7,634 nt of DNA from DATARH01 sp035504235 (GTDB lineage: Bacteria; Pseudomonadota; Alphaproteobacteria; ATCC43930; CGMCC-115725): the NCBI GenBank assembly GCA_035504235.1, contig DATJSH010000066.1, forward strand, positions 1 through 7,634, read 5' to 3'. Shown piece by piece: positions 1 to 6,092 of this stretch (its first letter is position 1; each line of letters starts with the position of its first letter). Position numbers and translations under genes: made by a program. Under the pieces are notes generated by a model. It searched no databases. It saw only the letters and a program-made list of their open reading frames with translations, and was not told where the DNA came from.

Positions 1-363
1 GTCGCCAACATGATTCCCACTTGCATCACCGATGATGTCGAAGCGGGGAAAGCGGTTAATCGTCGCACCCTGACGCGCTACGCGATGCTGCCGAACTACC
101 GCAACTACTGGAAAGAGGCGGGCTATGCCGACGAGATGGCGGCGGTCGAGGCGGCCATCGCCGAGGGCCGGCAGGCCGACATCCCCAGCCTGCTGAGCGA
201 TCGCTGGCTTGCCGACAACACGCTGTTCGGGCCGGCCGCCAAGGTGCGCGAAGGCATCGAGGCGTGGCGCGAGGCGGGGGTTTCGACCCCGATCATCGTG
301 CCGTCCTCGGCCTCGGGCAACCAGTTGCAGGCGATCGAAGAATTGTTCGCCGCATTCGATTAA
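1..363 (+). CDS. LLM-class flavin-dependent oxidoreductase, C-terminal part
   Basis: The gene enters from the left edge in frame 1 and ends at TAA 361-363, leaving 120 residues of the C-terminus; the true start lies outside the window. The remnant has the end of a luciferase-like (LLM) TIM-barrel monooxygenase: a helical stretch with ALL-type residues (RYAMLPNYRNYWKEAGY), a helix ending SDRWLADNTLFG, then the typical closing segment GPAAKVREGIEAWREAGV followed by the strand TPIIVPSS. In this family the last segment closes the barrel that binds FMN or F420 and oxidises small organic substrates. The catalytic N-terminal part is not visible, so neither cofactor nor substrate can be named. It is followed by a GC-rich hairpin and appears to be the last gene of its unit, with no evident functional link to the downstream cell-envelope genes. 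The family is fairly certain and the reaction is unknown. Confidence 0.8.
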   Translation, partial: VANMIPTCITDDVEAGKAVNRRTLTRYAMLPNYRNYWKEAGYADEMAAVEAAIAEGRQADIPSLLSDRWLADNTLFGPAAKVREGIEAWREAGVSTPIIVPSSASGNQLQAIEELFAAFD

Positions 364-569
364 CCAAGCGCGGTGGCGCCTCCGCCCGGCCTTCGGCCGG
401 CGCCGAGAGCTCGCGCGCCAAAAGGACCGTGGGGCGCGAGCCCCAACCCGATCGGCTGACGCGCGGCTTGCTTGCGGGACGGTGCGGGAAGGGTTTTTCG
501 CCGCAACCAGAGCGGAACCTTTTCGCCGAACGCCGTTTTTTACATCGGGAACAAGCAAAAAGGTGCGCG
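364..569. other. Intergenic region with GC-rich hairpins upstream of the lipoprotein gene
   Basis: This 206-nt gap shows no convincing gene. It holds the hairpin at 386-400 and a second perfect hairpin at 430-445, TGGGGC-GCGA-GCCCCA, whose loop is a GNRA tetraloop. Toward the 3' end it becomes relatively T-rich, with T-runs at 494-498 and 536-541. The promoter for the lipoprotein and transpeptidase genes probably lies here, but I cannot identify a clear -35/-10 pair. Confidence 0.4.
386..400 (+). terminator. Possible terminator hairpin after the oxidoreductase gene
   Basis: A perfect 6-bp stem, CCGGCC-TTC-GGCCGG, starts 22 nt after the TAA of the oxidoreductase. Flanking GGCG (375-378) and CGCC (401-404) could extend it with a bulge. 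No T-run follows, so it is not a classical intrinsic terminator; it may be a 3'-end protecting hairpin or a Rho-assisted stop. The position favours a 3'-end role. Confidence 0.3.
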
Positions 570-809
570 ATGACGAAAAGCATTCCTGCGGTCATGTTCA
601 GGGTGGTGTCCGGCGCTGTTATTGTCGGCGCCCCGTTGCTTCTCGGCGCGTGCGCGCCGCCACCGCCGCCGCCGGTGGCGGCATGCAGTGCCTGCGCGGC
701 AATGGACCGCGCCAATGCGGCTTATGCGCTGGCGCAGCAGGCCGAGAACGACGCGCAGGCCGCGAAGGTCGCAGCCAGCACAATGTATCAGCGTACCCTG
801 CACAAGTAG
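570..809 (+). CDS. Small lysine-ended lipoprotein, Braun-lipoprotein-like
   Basis: This 79-residue precursor resembles Lpp/OprI in design rather than in clear sequence identity. Residues 1-27 are a lipoprotein signal peptide (K3, R11, hydrophobic 12-25) ending in the lipobox LGAC, so C28 would be lipidated. Next come six prolines (30-35), a C39-x-x-C42 pair, and an alanine-rich helix. Ala at 44, 48, 51, 55, 58, 62, 65 and 69, then M72, follow exact 4-3 spacing, as in an alanine coiled coil. The protein ends L-H-K. E. coli Lpp has a 78-residue precursor and a C-terminal lysine that L,D-transpeptidases join to diaminopimelate of peptidoglycan. Residue D46 after the lipid-anchored Cys region is not at +2, so outer-membrane sorting is expected. 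AAGG (560-563) precedes ATG with 6-nt spacing; M9 has no comparable site. The transpeptidase gene starts 79 nt downstream. Gene reality and the lipoprotein call are strong; the Lpp-like role is inference. It could be an unrelated small lipoprotein. Confidence 0.82.
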   Translation: MTKSIPAVMFRVVSGAVIVGAPLLLGACAPPPPPPVAACSACAAMDRANAAYALAQQAENDAQAAKVAASTMYQRTLHK

Positions 810-888
810 ATTATACCGTCGCCCCGGGCCGTTCGGTCGCGGCGCGTCCGCGCCGGGCGCCTCGGTATGAGCTGCAAGAGGAGGCTTT
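810..888. other. Intergenic spacer with small hairpin between lipoprotein and transpeptidase genes
   Basis: The 79-nt spacer contains the hairpin GGCGC-GTCC-GCGCC at 841-854 and the strong ribosome binding site of the next gene. With no T-run after the hairpin, transcription may read through, giving a two-gene unit in which the hairpin could protect the upstream lipoprotein message. An independent promoter for the transpeptidase is not excluded. Confidence 0.35.
879..884 (+). promoter_or_regulatory. Strong ribosome binding site of the L,D-transpeptidase gene
   Basis: A full consensus AGGAGG lies 4 nt upstream of ATG 889. It fixes this start over the out-of-frame ATG at 867 and any later in-frame ATG. 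Confidence 0.8.
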
Positions 889-2199
889 ATGACCTCTGCA
901 CAGCGCGCGCTGGGCTGTGCGCTCGCGACCGCCGTCGTGGCGCTGTTGACCGCGCCGGCGATGGCGGCGGATTTTGTTGTTGCTCCCGACACCAAGGCTG
1001 TCGGGCAGGTTCAGACCTACGTCGTCCAGCAGGGCGACAATTTCGCCGATATCGCCCGCAAATTCGATATCGGCTACACCGAGATGATGGCCGCAAACCC
1101 GGGGGTCGCGCCATGGACGCCGCCGGTCGGCCAGACGCTCTACATCCCCTCGCTCTACATCCTGCCCAATGCGCCGCGGCAGGGCATCGTCATCGATCTC
1201 GGCGAGCGCCGGCTCTATTACTTTCCGCGCGACGGCGCGATGCAGACCTATCCAATCGGCATCGGCGCGATCGGCTTCGACACGCCGCACGCCACGACAA
1301 AGGTGGTGCGCAAGGAGCCGAACCCGGTGTGGATCCCGCCGCCGTCGATCCGCGCCGAGCAGCCCGACCTGCCGGCGCAGATCGGCCCCGGCCCCGACGA
1401 CCCGCTGGGCGACTACGCGCTGCGGCTCGGCTGGCCGAACTATCTGATCCACGGCACCAACAAGCCCGACGGCGTCGGCCGCAATGTTAGCCACGGCTGC
1501 ATCCACCTCTATCCCGAGGACATCCAGAAGCTGTTCAACTCGGTCGCGGTGGGGACGCCGGTCCGGGTCATCGACCAGCCCGTTCAGGCGGCGTGGATCC
1601 AGGGCGGGCTTTATGTCGAAGCGCACCCGTCAAAGGATCAGGCCGACCAGATCGACACCGAACAGGCGATGACCCCCGATCCGCCCACCGGTCTGCGCGA
1701 GACCGTCAGCGCCGCCGCCGGCGATGCCGCTCAGGCGGTCGATTGGAACACGGTCGATCAGATCGGAGTGCAGCGTACCGGCCTGCCGGTCGAGGTGGCG
1801 CAAGGGGCTCCAAGCGGGCCGGCGGGTGAGCCGGTGGCGTCCGCGCCGGCCCAGGACAATGTCGCGGTAGATGCCGCGACTTCCGTGCCCGACGTTACGC
1901 CGGCCTCGGCGCCGGTGCCGATCTTCGGCACGCTGCAGCCGCCGCCGGGCATGGCGCCGCAAGGGCCGCAAGATGCTTCCATGCCGGAGGCGCCCGGTTA
2001 TGATACGCCGCAAACCGGCTACGGCGATGCGGCGACGGCGTCGCAGGTTCCCGCCGACCAGGGTGTGGAAGACCTGCAGGCTCTCAAGGCGGCGCCCGCC
2101 GCGACCCCGCCGGCCTCATACGCCGCCCCCGACGCCGCGCCGGCCAATAGTCCCGATACCGACCCCAACGCCGCCTACAACGCGCAATTCAAGAACTGA
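889..2199 (+). CDS. LysM-containing L,D-transpeptidase (ErfK/YbiS/YcfS-like)
   Basis: This 436-residue periplasmic enzyme has a signal peptide at 1-26 (cleavage after AMA), a LysM peptidoglycan-binding domain at about 43-87 (TYVVQQGDNFADIA ... VGQTLYIP), and a YkuD catalytic domain at about 98-220. The catalytic motif is present: H188 in YLIHGTNKP and C204 in SHGC (S201-H202-G203-C204). L,D-transpeptidases use this cysteine to attack the diaminopimelate-D-Ala bond of a tetrapeptide stem and pass the acyl group to an amine: another stem, or the lysine of a lipoprotein. The conserved blocks NPVWIPP, GPDDPLGDYALRLG and LYPEDIQKLF, with an N-terminal LysM, match the enzymes that anchor Braun's lipoprotein in E. 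coli. The residue two after the catalytic Cys is His (CIH) where these enzymes usually have Arg. Residues from about 245 to the end form an Ala/Pro/Asp-rich, probably disordered tail absent from the roughly 300-residue E. coli homologues. The candidate lipoprotein substrate is encoded just upstream. The family call is firm and the substrate is inferred. Confidence 0.93.
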   Translation: MTSAQRALGCALATAVVALLTAPAMAADFVVAPDTKAVGQVQTYVVQQGDNFADIARKFDIGYTEMMAANPGVAPWTPPVGQTLYIPSLYILPNAPRQGIVIDLGERRLYYFPRDGAMQTYPIGIGAIGFDTPHATTKVVRKEPNPVWIPPPSIRAEQPDLPAQIGPGPDDPLGDYALRLGWPNYLIHGTNKPDGVGRNVSHGCIHLYPEDIQKLFNSVAVGTPVRVIDQPVQAAWIQGGLYVEAHPSKDQADQIDTEQAMTPDPPTGLRETVSAAAGDAAQAVDWNTVDQIGVQRTGLPVEVAQGAPSGPAGEPVASAPAQDNVAVDAATSVPDVTPASAPVPIFGTLQPPPGMAPQGPQDASMPEAPGYDTPQTGYGDAATASQVPADQGVEDLQALKAAPAATPPASYAAPDAAPANSPDTDPNAAYNAQFKN

Positions 2200-2331
2200 T
2201 CCGGCGGGTGGCACGCAGTTCTGGTATCGCCTCCGCGGGTCTGACTGGGGCGTCCTCGGTCTTTCTCGCCGTGGTTTCGTAGGAGGAGACGTGGGTGGCC
2301 GGATCAAGTGCGGCCACGGGGACGAGAAAAA
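2200..2331. other. Convergent intergenic region between transpeptidase and permease genes
   Basis: The 132-nt gap separates the plus-strand transpeptidase from the minus-strand transporter operon, so both must terminate around here. The best structure is the hairpin at 2295-2317. An 8-base inverted repeat, GATCCGGC (2198-2205) and GCCGGATC (2298-2305), brackets the gap but its arms are about 90 nt apart. No gene is apparent. Confidence 0.5.
2295..2317. terminator. Possible bidirectional terminator hairpin
   Basis: GTGGCCG (2295-2301) and CGGCCAC (2311-2317) form a perfect 7-bp stem with a 9-nt loop, placed between two convergent genes, where a shared terminator would be expected. Neither strand has a U-run immediately after the stem; the plus strand has GAGAAAAATC slightly further on. 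The call rests on position more than on structure. Confidence 0.3.
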
Positions 2332-3246
2332 TCAGCGCTCGCGCAGTTTCGGGTCGAGCACGTCTCTGAGGGCGTCGCCGAAGAGGTTGATGCCGAACAC
2401 GGTCAGCATGATCGCGAGGCCGGGGAAGATCGCGATCCACGGCGCGGTCGAAGCGTATTCCTCGGCGCCGCCCTGCAGCATCAGCCCCCAGGCGGCGACC
2501 GGTTCCTGCACGCCGAGCCCGAGATAGGAGAGCGATGCCTCGGCGAGGATCGCCTGCCCGACAAAGCTCGTCAGCATGATGAGGAACGGCGCCACGACGT
2601 TTGGCACCATGTGGGCGAGGATGATTCGCGAGTGGCTGTAGCCGAGCGCGCGGGCCGCATCGATATAGGGCACGTTGCGGATCGACAGGGCCGACGAGCG
2701 CACCACGCGCTGGCAACGCGGGATCAGCGGGATGGTGATCGCGACGATGACGTTCTGCACGCCGGTGCCGAAGATCGACACCACCGCCAGCGCCATGATG
2801 ATCAGCGGAAACGAGACGACGATGTCGTTGATCCGCTGGAGGATGAGATCGACCCGACCGCCAAAATAGGCGCTGCTGACCCCGAGGACCAATCCGCTGA
2901 ACCCGCCGACGACGGCCGAGGTGATGCCGACGATAAAAGCGGTGCGGGCGCCGAATAGAATGCGCGAGAGGATGTCGCGGCCAAGCTGGTCGGTGCCGAG
3001 CCAATGCGCCCAGCTCGGCGCCTCGGTCATTGCGGCGAAATCGTTGGCGGTCGGGCTGTAGGGGGCGATCACGTTGGCGAACAGCCCGCACAGCCCAAAG
3101 ATCGCGACGATGATCATGCCGATCGAGCCGACGGGCTGACGGCGCAGAAAGCGGATCGTCGCCGCCCACACGCCGCGCGGCGCGACATAGACGCTATCGG
3201 CGGCGAGGGCGGCGGTTCCGGTCGGGGTTGGGGCGGCGTAGGTCAT
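2332..3246 (-). CDS. ABC transporter permease, DppC/OppC family
   Basis: This 304-residue inner-membrane protein is the second permease of a family-5 (dipeptide/oligopeptide/opine/nickel) importer. After a short cytoplasmic N-terminus, the first membrane helix is at about 40-60. The DppC signature GTDQLGRD sits at residues 84-91, followed by SRILFGARTAF, and several further hydrophobic segments follow. The EAA loop that contacts the ATPases starts at about residue 193 (YIDAARALGYS ... ILAHMVPN). The C-terminus, FGDALRDVLDPKLRER, is typical of the family, and the length is normal. It is the last gene of the operon: it starts 20 nt after the DppB-type gene, and AGGGA lies 9 nt upstream of its ATG. 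It converges on the transpeptidase gene, so no ATPase gene follows it, unlike dppBCDF-type operons. The ligand cannot be read from the permease. Confidence 0.93.
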   Translation of the reverse strand: MTYAAPTPTGTAALAADSVYVAPRGVWAATIRFLRRQPVGSIGMIIVAIFGLCGLFANVIAPYSPTANDFAAMTEAPSWAHWLGTDQLGRDILSRILFGARTAFIVGITSAVVGGFSGLVLGVSSAYFGGRVDLILQRINDIVVSFPLIIMALAVVSIFGTGVQNVIVAITIPLIPRCQRVVRSSALSIRNVPYIDAARALGYSHSRIILAHMVPNVVAPFLIMLTSFVGQAILAEASLSYLGLGVQEPVAAWGLMLQGGAEEYASTAPWIAIFPGLAIMLTVFGINLFGDALRDVLDPKLRER

Positions 3247-3266
3247 GCGGGTCTATCCCTGGGGCC

Positions 3267-4238
3267 TTACTTCAGGCTGATGCGGGGGTCGAGCCAGGCA
3301 TAAAGCAGGTCGACCACGAGGTTGCACAGCACGGCGATGGTTACCACCAGCATCACCAGCGCCTGGGTCAGCGTGTAGTCCTGGTTCTGCACCGACAGCA
3401 CCATCAGCCGGCCGATGCCGTTCAAATTGAACACCTGCTCGGTGACGACGAGGCCGCCGATCAGAAAGGCGAACTCGAGCCCGATCACGGTCACCACCGG
3501 CAGCAGCGCGTTCTTCAGCGCGTGGCGGTTGATGATGATCTTTTCCAGGAGGCCCTTGGCACGCGCGGTGCGGATATAGTCCTCGCGCAGCACTTCGAGC
3601 ATCGCCGAGCGGGTCATCCGCATCGACACCGCGCAATAGCGGTAGCCGACCGTGATCGCCGGAAGCATCACGATCGAGAGATTGCGGATCGGGTCTTTCC
3701 AGAGCGGCACATAGTCGATTGACGGCATCCAGGGGTGGCCGCTGATCGCCTGGGTGATGTCGAGCACAAAGAGGATCGCCATGATCCCGAGCCAAAAGGA
3801 CGGCGTCGCGATGCCGGCGATCGAGAATGTCCGCACCATGAGGTCGATCCAGGTGTTCTGCTTCAGCGCCGAGATCGTGCCGAGCGGGATCGCCAGGACG
3901 ATGGCGATGATCGTTGCGATCACCGCGACTTCGAGAGAGACCGGAAAGCGGGTCGCGATCTCGTCGATGACGGGCTTCCCCGACCACATCGAGATGCCGA
4001 AATCGCCGCGCGCCATGCCCCAGATGAATTGGCCGAATTGCACGATCCACGGCCGGTCGATGCCGATCTCGGCGTGGCAGGCGGCGAGCGCCTGCTCGCT
4101 GAACGTCGTGCCGCCCGAACCCAGCCGCACCAGGCAGATGTCGCCGGGGATCAGTCGCATCAGGCAAAAAACCAGCGTCGCCGCGCCGAGCAGCGTCGGG
4201 AATACCAGGAGGATGCGGTTCACGAGGTAGCGATGCAT
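3267..4238 (-). CDS. ABC transporter permease, DppB/OppB family
   Basis: This 323-residue inner-membrane protein is the first permease of the importer. The N-terminal helix RILLVFPTLLGAATLVFCLMR, running into LIPGD, is the family hallmark. The periplasmic loop holds GIDRPWIVQFGQFIWG and GDFGIS. Further helices follow at about 103-123 and 140-160. The EAA loop begins at about residue 220 (DYIRTARAKGL ... HALKNALLPVVT), and the end is the usual LYAWLDPRISLK. Length is normal and no key segment is missing. The ATG at 4238 gives the standard N-terminus, but its ribosome binding site is weak: upstream reads CCTAGAGAC with no good GGAGG. That, with the repeat-containing 238-nt gap in front, suggests lower expression than the binding proteins. 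The DppC-type gene follows after 20 nt. It should form the translocation channel with that protein and partner ATPases encoded elsewhere. Confidence 0.93.
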   Translation of the reverse strand: MHRYLVNRILLVFPTLLGAATLVFCLMRLIPGDICLVRLGSGGTTFSEQALAACHAEIGIDRPWIVQFGQFIWGMARGDFGISMWSGKPVIDEIATRFPVSLEVAVIATIIAIVLAIPLGTISALKQNTWIDLMVRTFSIAGIATPSFWLGIMAILFVLDITQAISGHPWMPSIDYVPLWKDPIRNLSIVMLPAITVGYRYCAVSMRMTRSAMLEVLREDYIRTARAKGLLEKIIINRHALKNALLPVVTVIGLEFAFLIGGLVVTEQVFNLNGIGRLMVLSVQNQDYTLTQALVMLVVTIAVLCNLVVDLLYAWLDPRISLK

Positions 4239-4341
4239 GTCTCTAGGTCGTCGTCCCCGATGCGTTTTCTAGCAGGCGGTATCGCATGAAGCGCGGCGCG
4301 GCGCTATCACGTCATTGCGAGGCGCGTTGGATGGGCTACGT

Positions 4342-4382
4342 GCGTCCTTCGAGGCTCCCATCGGTCGCACCTCAGGATGAGG
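4342..4382 (-). repeat. Palindromic intergenic repeat, copy A (inverted)
   Basis: This copy has GCGTCCTTCGAGGC (4342-4355), a 14-nt centre, and CCTCAGGATGAGG (4370-4382). The two end blocks are exact reverse complements of those in copy B, while the centre differs and is shorter. CCTCA-GGA-TGAGG is itself a small hairpin followed on the plus strand by TTTTT (4383-4387). I recall this sequence type as a high-copy interspersed element in Bradyrhizobium and Rhodopseudomonas. Confidence 0.75.
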
Positions 4383-4410
4383 TTTTTCCTTAGCGCCACC
4401 ATCAAACCTT

Positions 4411-4453
4411 CCTCATCCTGAGGCGCCTCGCGCAGCGAGGCCTCGAAGGACGC
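4411..4453 (+). repeat. Palindromic intergenic repeat, copy B
   Basis: This copy has CCTCATCCTGAGG (4411-4423), a 16-nt centre, and GCCTCGAAGGACGC (4440-4453). The centre contains a perfect hairpin, CCTCGC-GCA-GCGAGG (4426-4440), so this copy looks complete. It faces copy A across a 28-nt spacer, and the 13- and 14-nt end blocks can pair with those of copy A into one long RNA hairpin. Confidence 0.78.
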
Positions 4454-4476
4454 GATGATGGTTTTGCAGTCGCACC

Positions 4477-6069
4477 TCACCGGTCGAGCCATACCGTGCC
4501 GAGGTCCTGGTTCACGTAGTGGCTCGGGCCGATCTTCCAGCCCTTCACATACGACCGGTACGGCACGATGCGCTGCCACCACAAAAGGAAGATGCCGTGC
4601 GCTTGGTCGTCGAGGACGTATTTGTTGAATTCCAGCAGCTTCTGCTTCTGCTTGGTCTTGTCCAGCTCGCGCAGCATGGAGTTGTAGAGATCGACCTCGT
4701 GCTGGTCTTCGAAATTGCCATAGTTTCCTTCCGAGATCGTGTGCGGCAGGTACTTGCCGACATCGGCGAGCGGGTTGACGACGTTTTGGCAGTTGCCCTC
4801 GACCGTCATATCGAAATCCTCGGCCCGCATGGCGGCGAACCAGGGCCCCGTCGGCAAGACCTTTTGGGTCACGTGCACGCCGATCTTCGACCATTGGTCG
4901 ACCAGCCAGATGCCGTAATATTTGTAGGGCTGGTCGGTTGAGCGGTTGAGCAGCGTGAAGGTGAGGTTCTCCTGTCCGGCTTCCTTCAGCAGCCGCTTCG
5001 CCTCGGCGCGCGACTTCTCGATGTCGGGCCAATAGCCGGCGATCTGCTGAAGTTCTTCCTTGGTCGGCGCCAGCGGTGAATCGGGATAGGTCAAGCCGCC
5101 GACGGTGTGCACGATCGCGATCTTCGACAGCTCTTCGGCGTCGCCCCAGCGGTTGATAGCGAGGGTCAATGCCCGCCGGACGCGGACATCGTCAAACGGC
5201 TTTCTCTTGTGGTTCGGGGTGACCAGACCGCCGCAATTCCAGTCGCTGGTCTGCACCGCGAGCTGGTCGCCGAGGGCGGCCTTCAACTCGTCGCGCACCG
5301 TCGGCGGAAAGCCGCGAAACTCGATCGCGGCCTGGTCGCTCTTGATCGCTTCGACCCGGGTCACCTGCTTGTCGGCAAAGATGCCCTTGATGCCGTCGAG
5401 ATAGGGCAGGCCGGGACGGAAATAGTCGGGGTTGCGCACCCCGCTGATCGACTGTCCCGTCTCGTATTCGACAAACTTGAAGGGGCCGGTGCCGTCGATA
5501 TTCTTTTCGTACCAGTGAATGTCCTGATCGAGCTTCGCCTTGCTGTAAATCCAGGCGTAAGGGTCGGCGAGCGCCGGGATGAACGCGTCGGTCGCGAATT
5601 TGAGGTGGAAGACGATTGTATAGGGGTCGGGCGCATCGACGCTGTCGACCATGACGAAATTGCTGGCGCGGGGGCTGACCGTGCCCTGGGGCGGCCAGAT
5701 GATCTTCTTCCACGAGGCGAGGACGTCTGCGGAGGTCAGTGGCTGGCCGTCGGCGAATTTGACGTTCTGGCGCAGCTTGAAGGTCCAGGTCTTGCCGTCG
5801 TCGGTGGGCTTCGGCATCTCGGTGCACAGATCGCACACCATGTCGGGCGAGCCCGGGTCCATCGGGTTGGCGCGGATCAGGGTCGAGTAGAACGGCGCCG
5901 CGGCGTGGATCGTCGCGTAGGTCTCCTCGCGCTGCGCATCGAAACTCGGCGGTGCGTCGGCCGGGATCATGTAGACGAGCGTGCCGCCATGTTTCGGAGT
6001 CTCGTCGGCGAAGGCCGGAAGACACGACATCGCGGCGAGCGCCGCGGCCCACCATAAGGTTCCTCTCAT
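4477..6069 (-). CDS. ABC transporter solute-binding protein, family 5 (second of tandem pair)
   Basis: This 530-residue periplasmic binding protein belongs to the DppA/OppA/NikA/opine type. A signal peptide (MRGTLWWAAALAAMSCLPAFA) is cleaved before D22. Landmarks in order: KHGGTLVY at the mature N-terminus, DDGKTWTFKLRQNVKFADG, the GTGPFKFVEYETG block, RNPDYFRPGLPYLDG, KPFDDVRVRRALTLAINR, and a C-terminus ending in VWLDR. It should capture an unknown peptide-like or small organic ligand and deliver it to the two downstream permeases. The frame stays open far upstream into the preceding gene, but ATG 6069 is chosen because GGGAGG lies 5 nt before it and a signal peptide follows at once. It starts 23 nt after the stop of a close paralogue. 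C79-D-L-C82 sits where family members usually have a PDLA-like sequence. The ligand-side segment (EGNCQNVVNPLADVGKYL) differs most from the paralogue. The family is certain and the ligand is unknown. Confidence 0.95.
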   Translation of the reverse strand: MRGTLWWAAALAAMSCLPAFADETPKHGGTLVYMIPADAPPSFDAQREETYATIHAAAPFYSTLIRANPMDPGSPDMVCDLCTEMPKPTDDGKTWTFKLRQNVKFADGQPLTSADVLASWKKIIWPPQGTVSPRASNFVMVDSVDAPDPYTIVFHLKFATDAFIPALADPYAWIYSKAKLDQDIHWYEKNIDGTGPFKFVEYETGQSISGVRNPDYFRPGLPYLDGIKGIFADKQVTRVEAIKSDQAAIEFRGFPPTVRDELKAALGDQLAVQTSDWNCGGLVTPNHKRKPFDDVRVRRALTLAINRWGDAEELSKIAIVHTVGGLTYPDSPLAPTKEELQQIAGYWPDIEKSRAEAKRLLKEAGQENLTFTLLNRSTDQPYKYYGIWLVDQWSKIGVHVTQKVLPTGPWFAAMRAEDFDMTVEGNCQNVVNPLADVGKYLPHTISEGNYGNFEDQHEVDLYNSMLRELDKTKQKQKLLEFNKYVLDDQAHGIFLLWWQRIVPYRSYVKGWKIGPSHYVNQDLGTVWLDR

Positions 6070-6074
6070 GCCCC

Positions 6075-6080
6075 CCTCCC
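6075..6080 (-). promoter_or_regulatory. Ribosome binding site of the second binding-protein gene
   Basis: The complement reads GGGAGG followed by GGGGC and ATG 6069, a good Shine-Dalgarno at 5-nt spacing. It lies wholly in the 23-nt gap between the two binding-protein genes and decides the start against upstream in-frame codons. Confidence 0.75.
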
Positions 6081-6092
6081 TGTCCGTATCAT

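Larger units (their letters stand above)
4239..4476. other. Intra-operon gap carrying an inverted pair of palindromic repeats
   Basis: This 238-nt gap lies between the second binding-protein gene and the DppB-type permease on the minus strand. Positions 4342-4453 are the inverted repeat pair annotated separately. Positions 4308-4322 (CACGTCATTGCGAGG) resemble, from memory, the start of another common intergenic repeat of Bradyrhizobium-like genomes, so this may be a truncated remnant. An open frame runs through part of the gap, but it arises from the repeats and a shifted frame of the binding-protein gene. Confidence 0.6.

Noticed and set aside
536..541. Run of six T as an intrinsic terminator before the lipoprotein gene
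   Set aside because: No stable GC-rich stem ends just upstream of it on the plus strand, so it more likely belongs to the promoter or leader.
209..892. Plus-strand open frames bridging the oxidoreductase end and the lipoprotein gene
   Set aside because: They overlap recognised genes in other frames and have Arg/Pro-rich shadow composition. The lipoprotein's own ATG at 570 has a ribosome site and signal peptide.
811..1626. Long open frame antisense to the transpeptidase
   Set aside because: Its Arg/Asp/His-rich composition is typical of the complement of a GC-rich gene, and the opposite strand encodes clear LysM and YkuD domains.
4370..4387. CCTCA-GGA-TGAGG plus TTTTT as an intrinsic terminator
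   Set aside because: The T-run is on the plus strand, while the operon here is transcribed from the minus strand. The stem is only 5 bp and belongs to the repeat.
4307..5032. Minus-strand open frame of about 240 codons across the repeat region
   Set aside because: It is a shifted frame of the binding-protein gene running into the palindromic repeats; no signal peptide, domain or ribosome site supports it.
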